From NCBI GenBank assembly GCA_946482635.1, contig CAMLSG010000024.1, forward strand, positions 1-35,572: 35,572 nucleotides of DNA, in the 5' to 3' direction. Of the stretch, positions 14,672 through 23,377 are shown piece after piece. Below the pieces are notes generated by a model, which made no database searches, was not told where the DNA came from, and saw only the letters and a list, made by a program, of their open reading frames with translations. Made by a program: the position numbers and the translations under genes. The stretch is from an uncultured Duganella sp. (lineage in GTDB: Bacteria; Pseudomonadota; Gammaproteobacteria; Burkholderiales; Burkholderiaceae). Positions within the stretch are counted from its first letter, which is position 1. Each line of letters opens with the position of its first letter.

Positions 14672-15901
14672 CTAGTGTGCAGCGACCTCCACCGCGTCTT
14701 CCAGCGTCGGCACCTCATCCTCGGCATTCCCTTTCTTGCGGAATGATTGCCATATCTTTAATGGCCCTTTTGCCTGGCGCTTACGCATGAAGTAGATCGC
14801 ACCTCCAAGCGCCGCCAACCCTGCAAGCACACCCCCGGCAATCATCATCATCCTGCTGCGCGGGTTCGCTGCCAGGTCAGCAGCGACACCGGGTTTAACC
14901 GGGGTGGCGCCAGGCTTGGCGGGGGCAGCGCCTGGCTTGGCCGGGGCCGCATCGGCTTTCGGCGCAGCGGCTGCAGGCGCCGGCGCGCTGGTGGCGGCCG
15001 CTGCGGCCGGCGCCGCGGCGGCAATTTGAAGGCGATGCACTTTGCCCTCTATGTCCGCCAGCTTGCTTGTCATCGCTTCGCATTGCCGGAGCTGGGCTTC
15101 CACTTGCTTCGCCGGGGCGCAAGACGGGGCGGCGGCAGCGGACGGGGCTGGCGTCACCGCAGGAGCGGACGCTGTTGCGGCCGCGGTGGCAGGCTTTGGC
15201 GTCACCTTGCGTGTGGACGGTGCCGGCCCGGGCGCCCGGTCAGGCTCTGGTTTTGGCACAGCGGCCGGTGCAGGTTGCGGCGGTGGATTTGCACTTTGCT
15301 CCCTGGCCTTGGCCATGGCGACCTGCTGGCGGTGCGCAAACGCGCGTTGCGCCGCTTCGTTCAGCCCTGCCTCGCTATTGGCCTGCAATGGCGGGCTGAA
15401 GGCGGCCGGTGCGGGGGCAGCGGGCTTCGCAGCCGCTGCGGCCAGGGGCACCGGTTCTGCCGCGGGCATTGCGGCCACGGTCACAGGCCGCTGACCGGGC
15501 GGCTCAGGCGTCAGCCAGAGCGAAGCGGCGCGGATGATCTGCCGCCCTCCACTATTCAGTTCAAGGAACAGGTGCAAGGCTTCTGCATTCACCGGCTGCA
15601 GCGTGGTAAGGTGCAGGAAGCGCTTGTTGTCGCGCTTTGCGATGGAAATATACAGGCCGCCAAGCGCCGGCGGCATAGCCACATTGGCGCCCTTGAAGAC
15701 ATCCGGGTTCGCCAGCCTGGCCTGGATGTCGGCCAGGTCGGCAGCTGTCAGGTCAACCAGTTCGATATCCGCCGAAAGCTGCTGGCCAATGTGGGAATTG
15801 ACCTTGATCTCGCCCAGTTCGGCCGCGCGCGGCGCACCGCACAGGGCGGCGGCGAGCAGCGGCAACGCGAGGGTGCGAATGGTCAATCGTTTGCTTAGCA
15901 T
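14672..15901 (-). CDS. Short FimV-like protein
   Basis: 409 residues from the ATG at 15901, chosen because it opens a good signal peptide (LTIRTLALPLLAAALC, cleavage near APRAA). Right after it comes the FimV N-terminal domain: GEIKVNSHIGQQLSADIEL and further on QPVNAEALHLFLELNSGGRQ. Residues about 160-345 are low-complexity Ala/Pro with a short coiled-coil stretch (VEAQLRQCEAMTSKLADIEG) and KPGA-type repeats; a transmembrane helix lies at about 352-372, followed by a basic, then acidic cytoplasmic tail. FimV/TspA/HubP proteins organise the cell pole and support type IV pili. This one is less than half the usual length and I see no LysM motif. It is divergent from fumC. Confidence 0.8.
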   Translation of the reverse strand: MLSKRLTIRTLALPLLAAALCGAPRAAELGEIKVNSHIGQQLSADIELVDLTAADLADIQARLANPDVFKGANVAMPPALGGLYISIAKRDNKRFLHLTTLQPVNAEALHLFLELNSGGRQIIRAASLWLTPEPPGQRPVTVAAMPAAEPVPLAAAAAKPAAPAPAAFSPPLQANSEAGLNEAAQRAFAHRQQVAMAKAREQSANPPPQPAPAAVPKPEPDRAPGPAPSTRKVTPKPATAAATASAPAVTPAPSAAAAPSCAPAKQVEAQLRQCEAMTSKLADIEGKVHRLQIAAAAPAAAAATSAPAPAAAAPKADAAPAKPGAAPAKPGATPVKPGVAADLAANPRSRMMMIAGGVLAGLAALGGAIYFMRKRQAKGPLKIWQSFRKKGNAEDEVPTLEDAVEVAAH

Positions 15902-16026
15902 GGAAGACAGGCCTGTTACTTCGATGTATTCATTAACGGCAGAATATCCGTTTTTTGTAGGCCTCGGCAGAGTGAGTGGCATTGGCGTTAGAATCCAAGC
16001 ATCACTTTCCAACGAGGGAGCCCCAG

Positions 16027-17424
16027 ATGAACAGCAGAACCGAGCGTGACAGCTTTGGCCCGATTGAAGTTCCAGCCAGCCAGTTGTGGGGCGCCCAGAC
16101 CCAGCGCTCGCTCGAGCACTTCCGCATTTCCAGCGAACGCATGCCGGCCGAACTGATCGCCGCGCTTGCCAGCGTGAAGCGCGCGGCCGCCAAGGTCAAC
16201 GTCGACCTCGGCGTGCTCGATAGCGCCAAGGCCAACGCCATCATGCAGGCTGCCGATGAAGTCCTGGAGGGCAAACATCCGGGCGAATTCCCGCTGGCCG
16301 TATGGCAGACCGGCTCCGGCACCCAGTCAAACATGAACATGAACGAGGTGCTGGCCAACCGCGCCTCCGAGCTGATGGGCGGCGAGCGCGGCGAGGGCCG
16401 CAAGCTGCATCCAAACGATGACGTCAATAAAGGCCAGTCGTCGAACGACATCTTCCCTACCGCCATGCACGTGGCGGCAGCGCAGGCTGTGGCGACCAAC
16501 GTCCTGCCGGCGCTGCGCCAGCTGCGAGCCACATTGCAGGCAAAGGCGCAGGCATTCGAGGGCATCGTCAAAATCGGCCGCACCCACCTGCAGGATGCCA
16601 CGCCGCTGACCCTGGGACAGGAATTTTCCGGCTATGTGGCCCAACTGGACTATGCCGAAAAAGCCATCGAAGCCACCCTGCCCGCCGTGCTGGAACTGGC
16701 GGCCGGCGGCACCGCGGTCGGCACCGGCCTGAACTCGCATCCCGAGTATGCAACGCGCATCGCTGCCGAGCTGGCGAGCCGGCTGAAACTGCCCTTCCGC
16801 ACTGCCGACAACAAGTTCGCCGCGCTGGCCGGGCATGATGCCCTGGTATCCGCCCATGGCTCCCTGAAGACGCTGGCCACCGCCCTGATGAAACTGGCCA
16901 ACGACGTGCGCTGGATGGCTTCCGGCCCACGCTCCGGCCTGGGTGAAATCAGCATCCCGGAAAATGAGCCGGGCAGCTCGATCATGCCGGGCAAGGTCAA
17001 TCCGACCCAGAGCGAAGCGCTGACCATGCTGTGCTGCCAGGTGTTCGGCAACGACGTAGCGATCACCGTCGGCGGCTCCTCCGGCAATTTCGAGCTGAAC
17101 GTGTTCAAGCCGCTGATCGCCCACAATTTCCTGCAAAGCGCCCGCCTGCTGGCGGACGGCATGCGCAGCTTCGACGAGCACTGCGCCCATGGCATCGAAC
17201 CCAACCTGGGCCGCATCGCAGAGCTGATGGAGCGGTCGCTGATGCTCGTTACCGCGCTGGCTCCCCATATCGGTTATGATCGCGCCGCGCAAATTGCGAA
17301 GAAGGCGCAGCACGAGGGCACGACCTTGAAAGAGGCGGCGTTAGCCCTTGGTTTTGTGAACGAAAGCCAGTTCAACGAGTGGATTGTTCCGCTGGAGATG
17401 ACGAAGCCCGGCGGCAAGGGTTAA
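16027..17424 (+). CDS. fumC: Class II fumarate hydratase
   Basis: 465 residues, the normal length for the homotetrameric, oxygen-stable fumarase of the TCA cycle, which interconverts fumarate and L-malate in the cytoplasm. Visible features are the family signature [13 protein letters not shown] (from residue 316), the [13 protein letters not shown] stretch, [11 protein letters not shown], and [17 protein letters not shown]. Aspartase and argininosuccinate lyase share the signature, but the N-terminal [22 protein letters not shown] region is typical of FumC. The ATG at 16027 has GAGGGAG upstream; an in-frame extension from 15976 is less likely. It is followed by the S4 gene, 53 bases downstream. 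Confidence 0.95.
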   Translation: MNSRTERDSFGPIEVPASQLWGAQTQRSLEHFRISSERMPAELIAALASVKRAAAKVNVDLGVLDSAKANAIMQAADEVLEGKHPGEFPLAVWQTGSGTQSNMNMNEVLANRASELMGGERGEGRKLHPNDDVNKGQSSNDIFPTAMHVAAAQAVATNVLPALRQLRATLQAKAQAFEGIVKIGRTHLQDATPLTLGQEFSGYVAQLDYAEKAIEATLPAVLELAAGGTAVGTGLNSHPEYATRIAAELASRLKLPFRTADNKFAALAGHDALVSAHGSLKTLATALMKLANDVRWMASGPRSGLGEISIPENEPGSSIMPGKVNPTQSEALTMLCCQVFGNDVAITVGGSSGNFELNVFKPLIAHNFLQSARLLADGMRSFDEHCAHGIEPNLGRIAELMERSLMLVTALAPHIGYDRAAQIAKKAQHEGTTLKEAALALGFVNESQFNEWIVPLEMTKPGGKG

Positions 17425-17477
17425 TGCTCGGTGGGAATACAACACCTCCGCGCCAACCCAACAGAAAGAGGATTAAA

Positions 17478-17708
17478 ATGCAAAAAGTAGATTTCGAATT
17501 GACAGGCGAGTACATCGAGCTGAACCAGCTCCTGAAGGTAGTTGGCCTATGCGACAGCGGCGGCGCCGGCAAGCAGATCGTGGCGAGCGGCGATGTCAAG
17601 GTCGACGGCAAACAGGAGTTGCGCAAGACGGCGAAGATCCGGGCGGGCCAGAAGGTGCGCCTGGGCGACGTGCAGATCGACGTTCATGCCGAGGGCAGTG
17701 CGGCCTGA
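17478..17708 (+). CDS. S4 domain RNA-binding protein, YbcJ-like
   Basis: A 76-residue protein consisting of one S4 RNA-binding domain: EYIELNQLLKVVGLCDSGG, then the characteristic GDVKVDGKQELRKTAKIRAG and a closing strand KVRLGDVQI. Length and sequence fit the YbcJ/S4-like single-domain family, presumed to bind structured RNA, perhaps on ribosomes. AGAGGA precedes the ATG at 17478. The gene lies 53 bases after fumC and 25 bases before the DUF883-like gene, so all three may be co-transcribed. Confidence 0.88.
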   Translation: MQKVDFELTGEYIELNQLLKVVGLCDSGGAGKQIVASGDVKVDGKQELRKTAKIRAGQKVRLGDVQIDVHAEGSAA

Positions 17709-17733
17709 TTGATCCGCGCGGAGGGTTAGCTCC

Positions 17734-18021
17734 ATGGATGGTCCCGACGAGAAGCAAGTGCAGTCCCAGGAACAACTGATCGGTGACCTGCGCCAGGTCA
17801 TCGAGAATGCCGAAGAGCTGCTCAAGAATACCGATCATTACACCAGCGTGCTGTACCAGTCGGCGCGCGCCAAGCTCGCCCAGGCCTTGCTTGCAGCCAA
17901 TGAAGAGCTGGAACGGTGTGAGGATGCGCACCTTCTGCGCATGATCGAGGCGACCCACCGCGCTAACCTGCTGCACCGGGACTTGTCCGGCGAAGACAAG
18001 TTAATGCGGGCGTTTAACTAG
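17734..18021 (+). CDS. DUF883 (ElaB/YqjD)-like protein lacking the membrane anchor
   Basis: 95 residues, strongly helical and charged, with [20 protein letters not shown] followed by [20 protein letters not shown], resembling the N-terminal region of ElaB/YqjD proteins, which associate with ribosomes in stationary phase. Those proteins normally end in a membrane helix; here the C-terminus is hydrophilic ([20 protein letters not shown]), so this would be a soluble variant. GGAGG lies about 10 bases before the ATG. Its last 21 bases overlap the 3' end of the convergent bufferin-maturation gene. Confidence 0.6.
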   Translation: MDGPDEKQVQSQEQLIGDLRQVIENAEELLKNTDHYTSVLYQSARAKLAQALLAANEELERCEDAHLLRMIEATHRANLLHRDLSGEDKLMRAFN

Positions 18022-19614
18022 GATTTGCTGCTGCAGCCATTGCTGGAGGCTGGCGGCAACGTTGAAGTTTTCATCCAGTGCAAAGGCAGCGTCGAGCGCG
18101 TCGCCGAATGTCTTCCCTTCCCTTAATGCCTGCAGCGCTGCGTATTGCGGCGCTTGCAGCTGCACGACCTGGGCTGTCCATGCAGGACGGCTGAGGAGCG
18201 CGCGGCTTGGCTCGTCCATCTTTTGCGGGAATGGCATGCCCTGATGGGCCAGCCAGAGTGGCACGACTGCCCATTCCGACTCGAAAAGCTGGGCAGTAGG
18301 CTGCCAGCGGAAGCTTTGGTCCTCCACCGTTTGCGGGTTGATGTCCTGCGCTTGCAGCGCGGGCTCGTGCCGGGCGTAGTGGATGCGGTGCAGTTGCCAT
18401 TCCAGGCGAGCCATGTCGGGCAGGTAGGGCAAGTCCTTGACGTGCTCGAAGCCGCGCAGGAAGGGCTCGAAGCGGGCGCCGAAATGGTTCAGGTCTCCGC
18501 TATCGGAAGGGTGGGCGCGGCCGTATTCGCGAGCCAGCGCAGCGAAGAACTCTTCACCAACCAGTTGCGCAATAACGGGATAGGCAGCAGCCAGGGCCTT
18601 GGTCCAGGTAGAAGCCAGGTTGCCCCGGTATAGACCGAAGCGTTCGCCGTGCCTGAGCTGTAGCGAGGCTTCGGCTGCCGGCGTGAACAAGGCGTCGGAA
18701 AATGCTTGCTGCTGCGCGGCTAATGCGTCGCAGCCGACCGGCAGGGATTGCCCGCTCCTGCTCGCGGTGCCCAAATCGATTTTCCCGGGAGTCGGGAAGT
18801 TGGCGGCAATCGCAGCTGCTTTGGCGGCCTCGCCAAGCAGGATTTCAAGGGGCGGGATATCGGTATCCCATTCGATCAGCGAGGGCACGGCGCCGAAGCG
18901 GCTTAGTGCTGCTTCATACAGGCGCCAGACGGGATCGGCGACAACCGCGCCGTGGTGGTCGACGACAGCATCGGGGGTGACGAGGTGTCCGGCGAGGTGG
19001 ATTTCGCCGACTGTGCCGGGGGCAATCGCTCGCAGCGCTGCCACGGCGTCCTCACCGTGGTTCAACTGGTTGACGTACAGGTTGTTCACATCCAGCAGCA
19101 GGCCGCAACCGGTGCGGCGCGCCAGGGCGGCGAGGAATTCCGCCTCGCTCATTGCGTCGTCGGCGAAGCGCACGAAGCTGGAAACGTTCTCGAGCAGGAT
19201 GGCGCGGCCAAGCGCGTCCTGCATGCGCCCTACCCGCTCTGCCAGCAGGTCAAGCGCGGCGTGGTTCAGCGCCAGCGGCAGCAGGTCGTTGAGGTGGCGG
19301 TCGAAGACTGCGCCCCAGCACAAGTGTTCGGAGACCAGCGCCGGCTCAATGCGCTGGGCGAGGCTTACGACACGCGCGAGGTGGTCGGCGCTGAAGCCTC
19401 GTGCCGAGCCGAGGCCCAGGCCTACGCCGTGCAGGCTGATCGCGTAGTCGCGCCTCAGTTCCTGCAGTACGTGGAAGTCGCCGCCGGCCTGGTCGAGGTA
19501 GTTTTCAGTATGTACCTCAAGCCAGGAGGCGCGTGGCCGCTGCTCGAGGAACTGGCGGTAGTGCGGTGCCCGCAATCCGATGCCTGCTCCCCGCGCTACG
19601 GCGTGTTGCGTCAT
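18001..19614 (-). CDS. bufB: Fused MNIO enzyme (BufB, DUF692) and BufC-type DUF2063 protein
   Basis: 537 residues in two parts. Residues 1 to about 275 are a multinuclear non-heme iron-dependent oxidase (MNIO, DUF692) with conserved elements [17 protein letters not shown] (His62), VSEHLCW (Glu96, His97), LENVSSF (Glu142), [11 protein letters not shown] (Asp175), EIHLAGH (His206), VDHHG and LIEWDTDIP. After a linker (about 276-297), residues about 298-520 match the DUF2063/BufC-HvfC type: [46 protein letters not shown] and [20 protein letters not shown]. In bufferin systems BufB modifies cysteines of the BufA precursor with BufC as partner; usually they are separate genes. The start lies 3 bases after the bufA stop, so translation is probably coupled. 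Confidence 0.92.
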   Translation of the reverse strand: MTQHAVARGAGIGLRAPHYRQFLEQRPRASWLEVHTENYLDQAGGDFHVLQELRRDYAISLHGVGLGLGSARGFSADHLARVVSLAQRIEPALVSEHLCWGAVFDRHLNDLLPLALNHAALDLLAERVGRMQDALGRAILLENVSSFVRFADDAMSEAEFLAALARRTGCGLLLDVNNLYVNQLNHGEDAVAALRAIAPGTVGEIHLAGHLVTPDAVVDHHGAVVADPVWRLYEAALSRFGAVPSLIEWDTDIPPLEILLGEAAKAAAIAANFPTPGKIDLGTASRSGQSLPVGCDALAAQQQAFSDALFTPAAEASLQLRHGERFGLYRGNLASTWTKALAAAYPVIAQLVGEEFFAALAREYGRAHPSDSGDLNHFGARFEPFLRGFEHVKDLPYLPDMARLEWQLHRIHYARHEPALQAQDINPQTVEDQSFRWQPTAQLFESEWAVVPLWLAHQGMPFPQKMDEPSRALLSRPAWTAQVVQLQAPQYAALQALREGKTFGDALDAAFALDENFNVAASLQQWLQQQILVKRPH

Positions 19615-19617
19615 TGC

Positions 19618-19884
19618 TTACTTGGCTGGAGCGGCGGTCTTGCCGCCGGCTTTTTCGCAGGTGCCTTTGGCGACGAATTTCCACTCGCCAGCCATATTGT
19701 CGGTCTTGGCCTGGTTGGAGCAGCCGTGGGTGCCGGTGGCGCAGTCGTTCTGGCCAGCCTTGGCGATGCCGTAGCATTTTTCTTTTTCCGCTGCTGGCTT
19801 GTCCTGGGCTGCGGAAGCAACGGTGCTGGCGGTGGCGCAGACGGTGGCCAGGGCGGCGGCGATCAGGGCTTGACGGTTTTTCAT
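19618..19884 (-). CDS. bufA: BufA1-type bufferin precursor (DUF2282)
   Basis: 88 residues: a signal peptide (about 1-26, ending ASA) and a short mature part with four cysteines (37, 48, 55, 76) in the family pattern [22 protein letters not shown]...[11 protein letters not shown] (two separate segments). Bufferins are ribosomally made, MNIO-modified periplasmic copper-binding peptides; in characterised members cysteines become thiooxazoles. GAGGAGA precedes the ATG at 19884. The maturation protein is encoded directly downstream. The yjfB terminator ends about 45 bases upstream, so a separate promoter should lie very close; I see no convincing consensus boxes there. A DoxX-type BufD partner is not present next to it. 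Confidence 0.92.
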   Translation of the reverse strand: MKNRQALIAAALATVCATASTVASAAQDKPAAEKEKCYGIAKAGQNDCATGTHGCSNQAKTDNMAGEWKFVAKGTCEKAGGKTAAPAK

Positions 19885-19927
19885 GCAGGGTCTCCTCTGT
19901 AGGTTTGCAGGTGTGCGATTAGACCAT

Positions 19928-19966
19928 AAAAAAAACCCGCTGGCACCGGTGCGGGTGCGGCGGGTT
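19928..19966 (-). terminator. Rho-independent terminator after the yjfB-like gene
   Basis: On the minus strand AACCCGC (19966-19960) pairs with GCGGGTT (19940-19934), with a GC-rich loop that can form further pairs, and is followed by a run of T (complement of the A-run 19928-19935). It separates the motility protein gene from bufA on the same strand. Confidence 0.85.
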
Positions 19967-20001
19967 CCTTGCGGCCTGCGCGAGGTCTTGGCGACCGGCG
20001 T

Positions 20002-20202
20002 TCAGGCGGTGGTGTTGATGTTCTGGCCGAGGTGGGACGGCAGGTTGGCGGCAGGCGTCGCGGGCGGAATCGCTTCGATCAGGGCCTGGGCGCTGGAGGC
20101 TTGCACGTCCATTGCTCGTTTCAGCACGGCGTAGCCAACCTCGGTACGATTGCTCGTATCGGCCATTGTCGTTGCCAGTTTTGCAATGCTCACTGCATCC
20201 AT
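20002..20202 (-). CDS. YjfB family putative motility protein
   Basis: 66 residues with the family pattern: MDAVSIAKLATTMADT at the start, a central helix YAVLKRAMDVQASSAQALIEAI, a Pro-rich stretch, and the closing HLGQNINTTA, matching the PHLG(Q/N)-x-(I/V)(D/N) ending of YjfB proteins. The family is linked to motility by gene context and its exact role is unknown. GGAGG lies 6 bases before the ATG at 20202. It is transcribed alone, with a terminator 36 bases past the stop. Confidence 0.82.
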   Translation of the reverse strand: MDAVSIAKLATTMADTSNRTEVGYAVLKRAMDVQASSAQALIEAIPPATPAANLPSHLGQNINTTA

Positions 20203-20254
20203 TTAAACCTCCCACTCGTATCTATCCAGATTTACGGATGGGATTTGGCGAACT

Positions 20255-20776
20255 TTAGGCTTGGCGCGGGATTTTTTTGATGAGCCAGGACAGTACGGTG
20301 TCGGGGCGATTCAGGTCGAGCCATTGCAGGCGAGGCGGCAGGCCGTCCGGGGCTGGCTGGTCGGAGGCGACCGCGACAATCGTATGGTCGTCGAGATAAC
20401 GCGGTGGCTGGCCGGCGATGGCACGGTAGACTTCCAGCTTGTCGATTTGCCATGCGTGGAAGCCTTCGACCAGGGTCAGGTCGGCGGGCTGCAGGCGGGC
20501 AAGTTGCTCGTCGGCGCCGGGTTCTTCGGCTCCGCGCAGTTCGTGGATGATGGCGAAACGATAAGGCGAGGCGATCATCACCTCGGCGGCGCCGGCATGG
20601 CGGAAGCGGGCGCTGTCTTTCCTTGGCGGTTCGAGCTCGAAGTCATGGTGGCTATGCTTGATGACGTTGACTTTCCAGCCGCGCGCGGCCAGTTCGGTGA
20701 CCAGGTATTCGATCAGGGTGGTCTTGCCGCTGCCCGAAGGGCCGGTGACGCCGACCACGTTCTGCTTGCTGTTCAT
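20255..20776 (-). CDS. mobB: Molybdopterin-guanine dinucleotide biosynthesis protein MobB
   Basis: 173 residues, the usual MobB length. The N-terminal P-loop GPSGSGKTTL (about 11-20) is followed by VIKHSHHDFELEPPRKDSAR, the typical MobB switch region, and VEGFHAWQIDKLEVYRA, the Walker B-like motif (VEG) and the following family signature. MobB is a GTP-binding adaptor for MobA in adding GMP to molybdopterin. The start codon overlaps the stop of gspB by ATGA, so the two are translationally coupled, although the pathways are unrelated. No other molybdenum cofactor gene is in the window. Confidence 0.93.
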   Translation of the reverse strand: MNSKQNVVGVTGPSGSGKTTLIEYLVTELAARGWKVNVIKHSHHDFELEPPRKDSARFRHAGAAEVMIASPYRFAIIHELRGAEEPGADEQLARLQPADLTLVEGFHAWQIDKLEVYRAIAGQPPRYLDDHTIVAVASDQPAPDGLPPRLQWLDLNRPDTVLSWLIKKIPRQA

Positions 20777-21720
20777 AGCGGTACCCGGTAACGGTAGCCG
20801 CGGAAGCTGAAGATGGCTTGCTTGGGCTGGAGTTTGTCCAGGATCAGGCCGGGGGCGACTTCCTCGCCTTCCCTGCGCAGCACTTTGTCGATCAGCAGCA
20901 GGCGATCGGCGGGATTTTTCGAATACATGTAGCCACCAAGAGTGATCTGGGGGATAGCGCGCTGGATCGGCTCGGGGAGCTCGCGCAGGGATTGCACTTG
21001 TTCTTCTGCCGGCGCTGGCGCCTGGGGCGGAGCCGCGACCGGGGCCGCCTGCGTTACGTCTGCACCGCGGACCCAGTTTCCGGCTTGCTTCTGGGCGGGC
21101 AACTGGGGAGCCTCCGCGGCGCGGGCTGCGGATGGCGCTGCGACATGGGCGTCGGCAGCGCGCTGGCTGGACGTTTGCTGGCCGATCGCTCGCTGCGCTG
21201 GAGGTGCTTCTCCTGGGCGTGCTGGCGCCGGGACTGCGGTGATCGCGGCGGCCGGCGCTGCCGGGGTGGCGCCGGAAACGGCGACTGCGGTAGCTGCTGG
21301 TGCGCTGTGAGCGTCGCGGCCTGGTCCGGAAGCGGTGGCCACGGGTGTGGCGCTGCTGTTGGCGGCGGCTGGGCCCACGGCCGGAGCGGCGGCAACCGGC
21401 GCGGCGCTGGCTGGCGGCTGGGCGGCGACTGTCGGCAGGCTCGCGGCGGGCGGCAGGCTGACGGCGGGCGACTGACTGACGGCGAGCGGCGCGCTTGCCG
21501 CTGGCTGCTGGCTCGCCGCTGGCTGCTGGCGCACCAGCATGGTCGCAAGGCCGGCGATGGCTGCGGCCATCAGCGCCATCGCGACGATCACCGGGGTGCG
21601 CCTGCTGGACGCGCCCTGCCCTGCCGGCGCGGTGGCCAACGTGGGTGCGTGAATGGTCGGGGTGCTGCCAATCTGGCGTTCGGCCTGCGCTTTTTTCAGT
21701 GCTTCGAGAATATAGGACAT
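20773..21720 (-). CDS. gspB: General secretion pathway protein GspB
   Basis: 315 residues with the GspB layout: a short cytoplasmic N-terminus MSYILEALKKAQAERQIGST, one membrane helix (about 43-63), a long Ala/Pro/Gln-rich periplasmic linker (about 64-240), and a compact C-terminal domain containing ITLGGYMYSKNPADRLLLI and FSFRGYRYRVPL. GspB works with GspA/ExeA to assemble the type II secretion secretin through peptidoglycan; similar pairs occur with pilus systems. It begins 1 base after the exeA stop, and its own stop overlaps the mobB start, so the three form one transcription unit. Confidence 0.93.
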   Translation of the reverse strand: MSYILEALKKAQAERQIGSTPTIHAPTLATAPAGQGASSRRTPVIVAMALMAAAIAGLATMLVRQQPAASQQPAASAPLAVSQSPAVSLPPAASLPTVAAQPPASAAPVAAAPAVGPAAANSSATPVATASGPGRDAHSAPAATAVAVSGATPAAPAAAITAVPAPARPGEAPPAQRAIGQQTSSQRAADAHVAAPSAARAAEAPQLPAQKQAGNWVRGADVTQAAPVAAPPQAPAPAEEQVQSLRELPEPIQRAIPQITLGGYMYSKNPADRLLLIDKVLRREGEEVAPGLILDKLQPKQAIFSFRGYRYRVPL

Positions 21721-21721
21721 A

Positions 21722-23368
21722 TTATTTACCCGCCTCGACCAGCAGGTGCGGCTCGGTCTCCCTGCCCGGCTGCGACAGGCGGATGAAAGTTCGTGGTCCC
21801 GCCACGCCGTCGGCCTTCAAGCCTTGGGCGAGCTGGAACTCGCGCAAGTATCGCAAAGTTTCACCAGCTAGTGGCTGGTTATCGCGCGGTTTCTTGACCC
21901 CGTTCATTTGTGCCAGGCGACGCGCCAGCCAGTCGACGTCCGGCCCCTTGTCGCCTTCGCGGACTTCTTCACGCCAGGAACGCGGCGCACGCCAGAAGGT
22001 GGTGAAGGTACCGTCGAAGCGGGCATCCAGCGCTCCCAGTGCCACCTTCTCGCTGCCACGGGCCCCGACCAGCGTAGCGCTCTTGTCGTCGAGAGCGGTC
22101 AGCAGGACATTGCGCGGCAAGGAGTCGCCGTCGCGCAGCTTGATAATGACTGGGCGGTCCAGATTGCGGATTTCTTCCAGGCCGCCCTTGGTTTGCATGC
22201 AGCGCAAGTTGCGTTTGGCGGCTTCGGCGCAGCCTTCACCTTCCTCCAGCGCCACCTCCCATTTGGCGGCGAGCTGGCCAAGGGCTGCGTCCATTGTGAG
22301 CCAGGCCGGCATGGTGGATTGGGGCGCAGCGGCGGCCACCTGCGCGGGACCGGCGATTGCGGGCGGTGCTGCAGCGACTTTCGCAACCGGGGCCGCAGTT
22401 TGCGACGCCGGGACAATCGCCTTCGGCGCGGTTGCAGTGGCGGGCGTGGATGGCGCGCGCGCAGACGGCATCAACTGCCATGCTGCGGCGGCAGTCAACG
22501 CCGCCCCGGCCAGCACGCCGGCGGCAGCTACGCGCCACGCCCGAACGCGAACCGGCGCGGCCTCGCCTGCAAACACTTCCTCCGCCGCCCGGCGCAATAT
22601 GGTGGCATTCACCTGCGCGCGGTTTTCGACATAGGCGCCCAGCAGCGCCCGGTCGCACAGCAGGTTGATCCTGCGCGGCACGCCCTTGCTCAATTGGTGG
22701 ATGCGCCGCAGCAGCCCGCGCGGGAACAGCTCCACCGCGCCAGCGCCAGCCACCGCCAGCCGGTGCTGGATATAGCTGCCCACCTCCGCCTCGGACAAAG
22801 GCCCCAGGTGGTAGCGGGCAATCACCCGCTGCGCCAGTTGCTCGAGCTCCGGCCGCGCCAGCATCTGGCGCAGTTCCGGCTGGCCGATCAGGATAATCTG
22901 CAGCAGCTTGCGTTCGCTGGTTTCCAGGTTGGTCAGGAGGCGCAACTGCTCCAGCACATCGGCCGACAGGTTTTGCGCCTCGTCGATGACGAGCACATTA
23001 TTCAGGCCGGCCGCGTGCGACTCCAGCAGGTAGCTGTTGACCGCGTCCACATACGATTTGACGCTCGCCCCCTCCGGCGCCACGCCGAATTCATCGCACA
23101 CCGACTGCAGCAGTTCTTCCACCGTCAGCTTGGGATTGAAGATATAGGCGAGCCGGCAATCGGCCGGGATCTGCTCCATGAAACAGCGGCACACCGTGGT
23201 CTTGCCGGCGCCGATTTCGCCGGTCAGCAGCACGAAGCCGCCGCCGCTTCCCACGCCGTACAGGAGGTGCGCCAGCGCCTCGCGGTGCCGTTCGCTCATG
23301 AACAGGTAACGCGGGTCGGGGGCAATCGAGAACGGCTGCTGTTTGAGGTTGAAGTATTGCGTGTACAT
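21722..23368 (-). CDS. exeA: ExeA/GspA-type AAA ATPase with peptidoglycan-binding domain
   Basis: 548 residues. The N-terminal AAA domain (about 1-270) begins MYTQYFNLKQQPFSIAPDPR, has Walker A GEIGAGKTT (50-58), Walker B NNVLVIDEAQNL and the sensor-like IILIGQPELRQ. A membrane helix (about 286-302) leads to a periplasmic part, ending in a peptidoglycan_binding_1 domain (about 470-540: VDWLARRLAQMNG...LREFQLAQGLKADGVAGPRTF). This is the ExeA design, which couples ATP hydrolysis to insertion of the secretin across the cell wall together with GspB, encoded next. The preceding exported gene ends 9 bases upstream of its start. Confidence 0.94.
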   Translation of the reverse strand: MYTQYFNLKQQPFSIAPDPRYLFMSERHREALAHLLYGVGSGGGFVLLTGEIGAGKTTVCRCFMEQIPADCRLAYIFNPKLTVEELLQSVCDEFGVAPEGASVKSYVDAVNSYLLESHAAGLNNVLVIDEAQNLSADVLEQLRLLTNLETSERKLLQIILIGQPELRQMLARPELEQLAQRVIARYHLGPLSEAEVGSYIQHRLAVAGAGAVELFPRGLLRRIHQLSKGVPRRINLLCDRALLGAYVENRAQVNATILRRAAEEVFAGEAAPVRVRAWRVAAAGVLAGAALTAAAAWQLMPSARAPSTPATATAPKAIVPASQTAAPVAKVAAAPPAIAGPAQVAAAAPQSTMPAWLTMDAALGQLAAKWEVALEEGEGCAEAAKRNLRCMQTKGGLEEIRNLDRPVIIKLRDGDSLPRNVLLTALDDKSATLVGARGSEKVALGALDARFDGTFTTFWRAPRSWREEVREGDKGPDVDWLARRLAQMNGVKKPRDNQPLAGETLRYLREFQLAQGLKADGVAGPRTFIRLSQPGRETEPHLLVEAGK

Positions 23369-23377
23369 GGTCGGCGC

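Noticed and set aside
13926..14675. A plus-strand open frame running through fliT, the inverted repeat and the small RNA
   Set aside because: It crosses two terminators and reads fliT in another frame; composition is not protein-like.
19885..19930. A promoter for bufA with TCTAAT as -10 box
   Set aside because: There is no acceptable -35 at proper spacing; the region is mostly the tail of the upstream terminator. An alternative sigma factor site is possible but I cannot support it.
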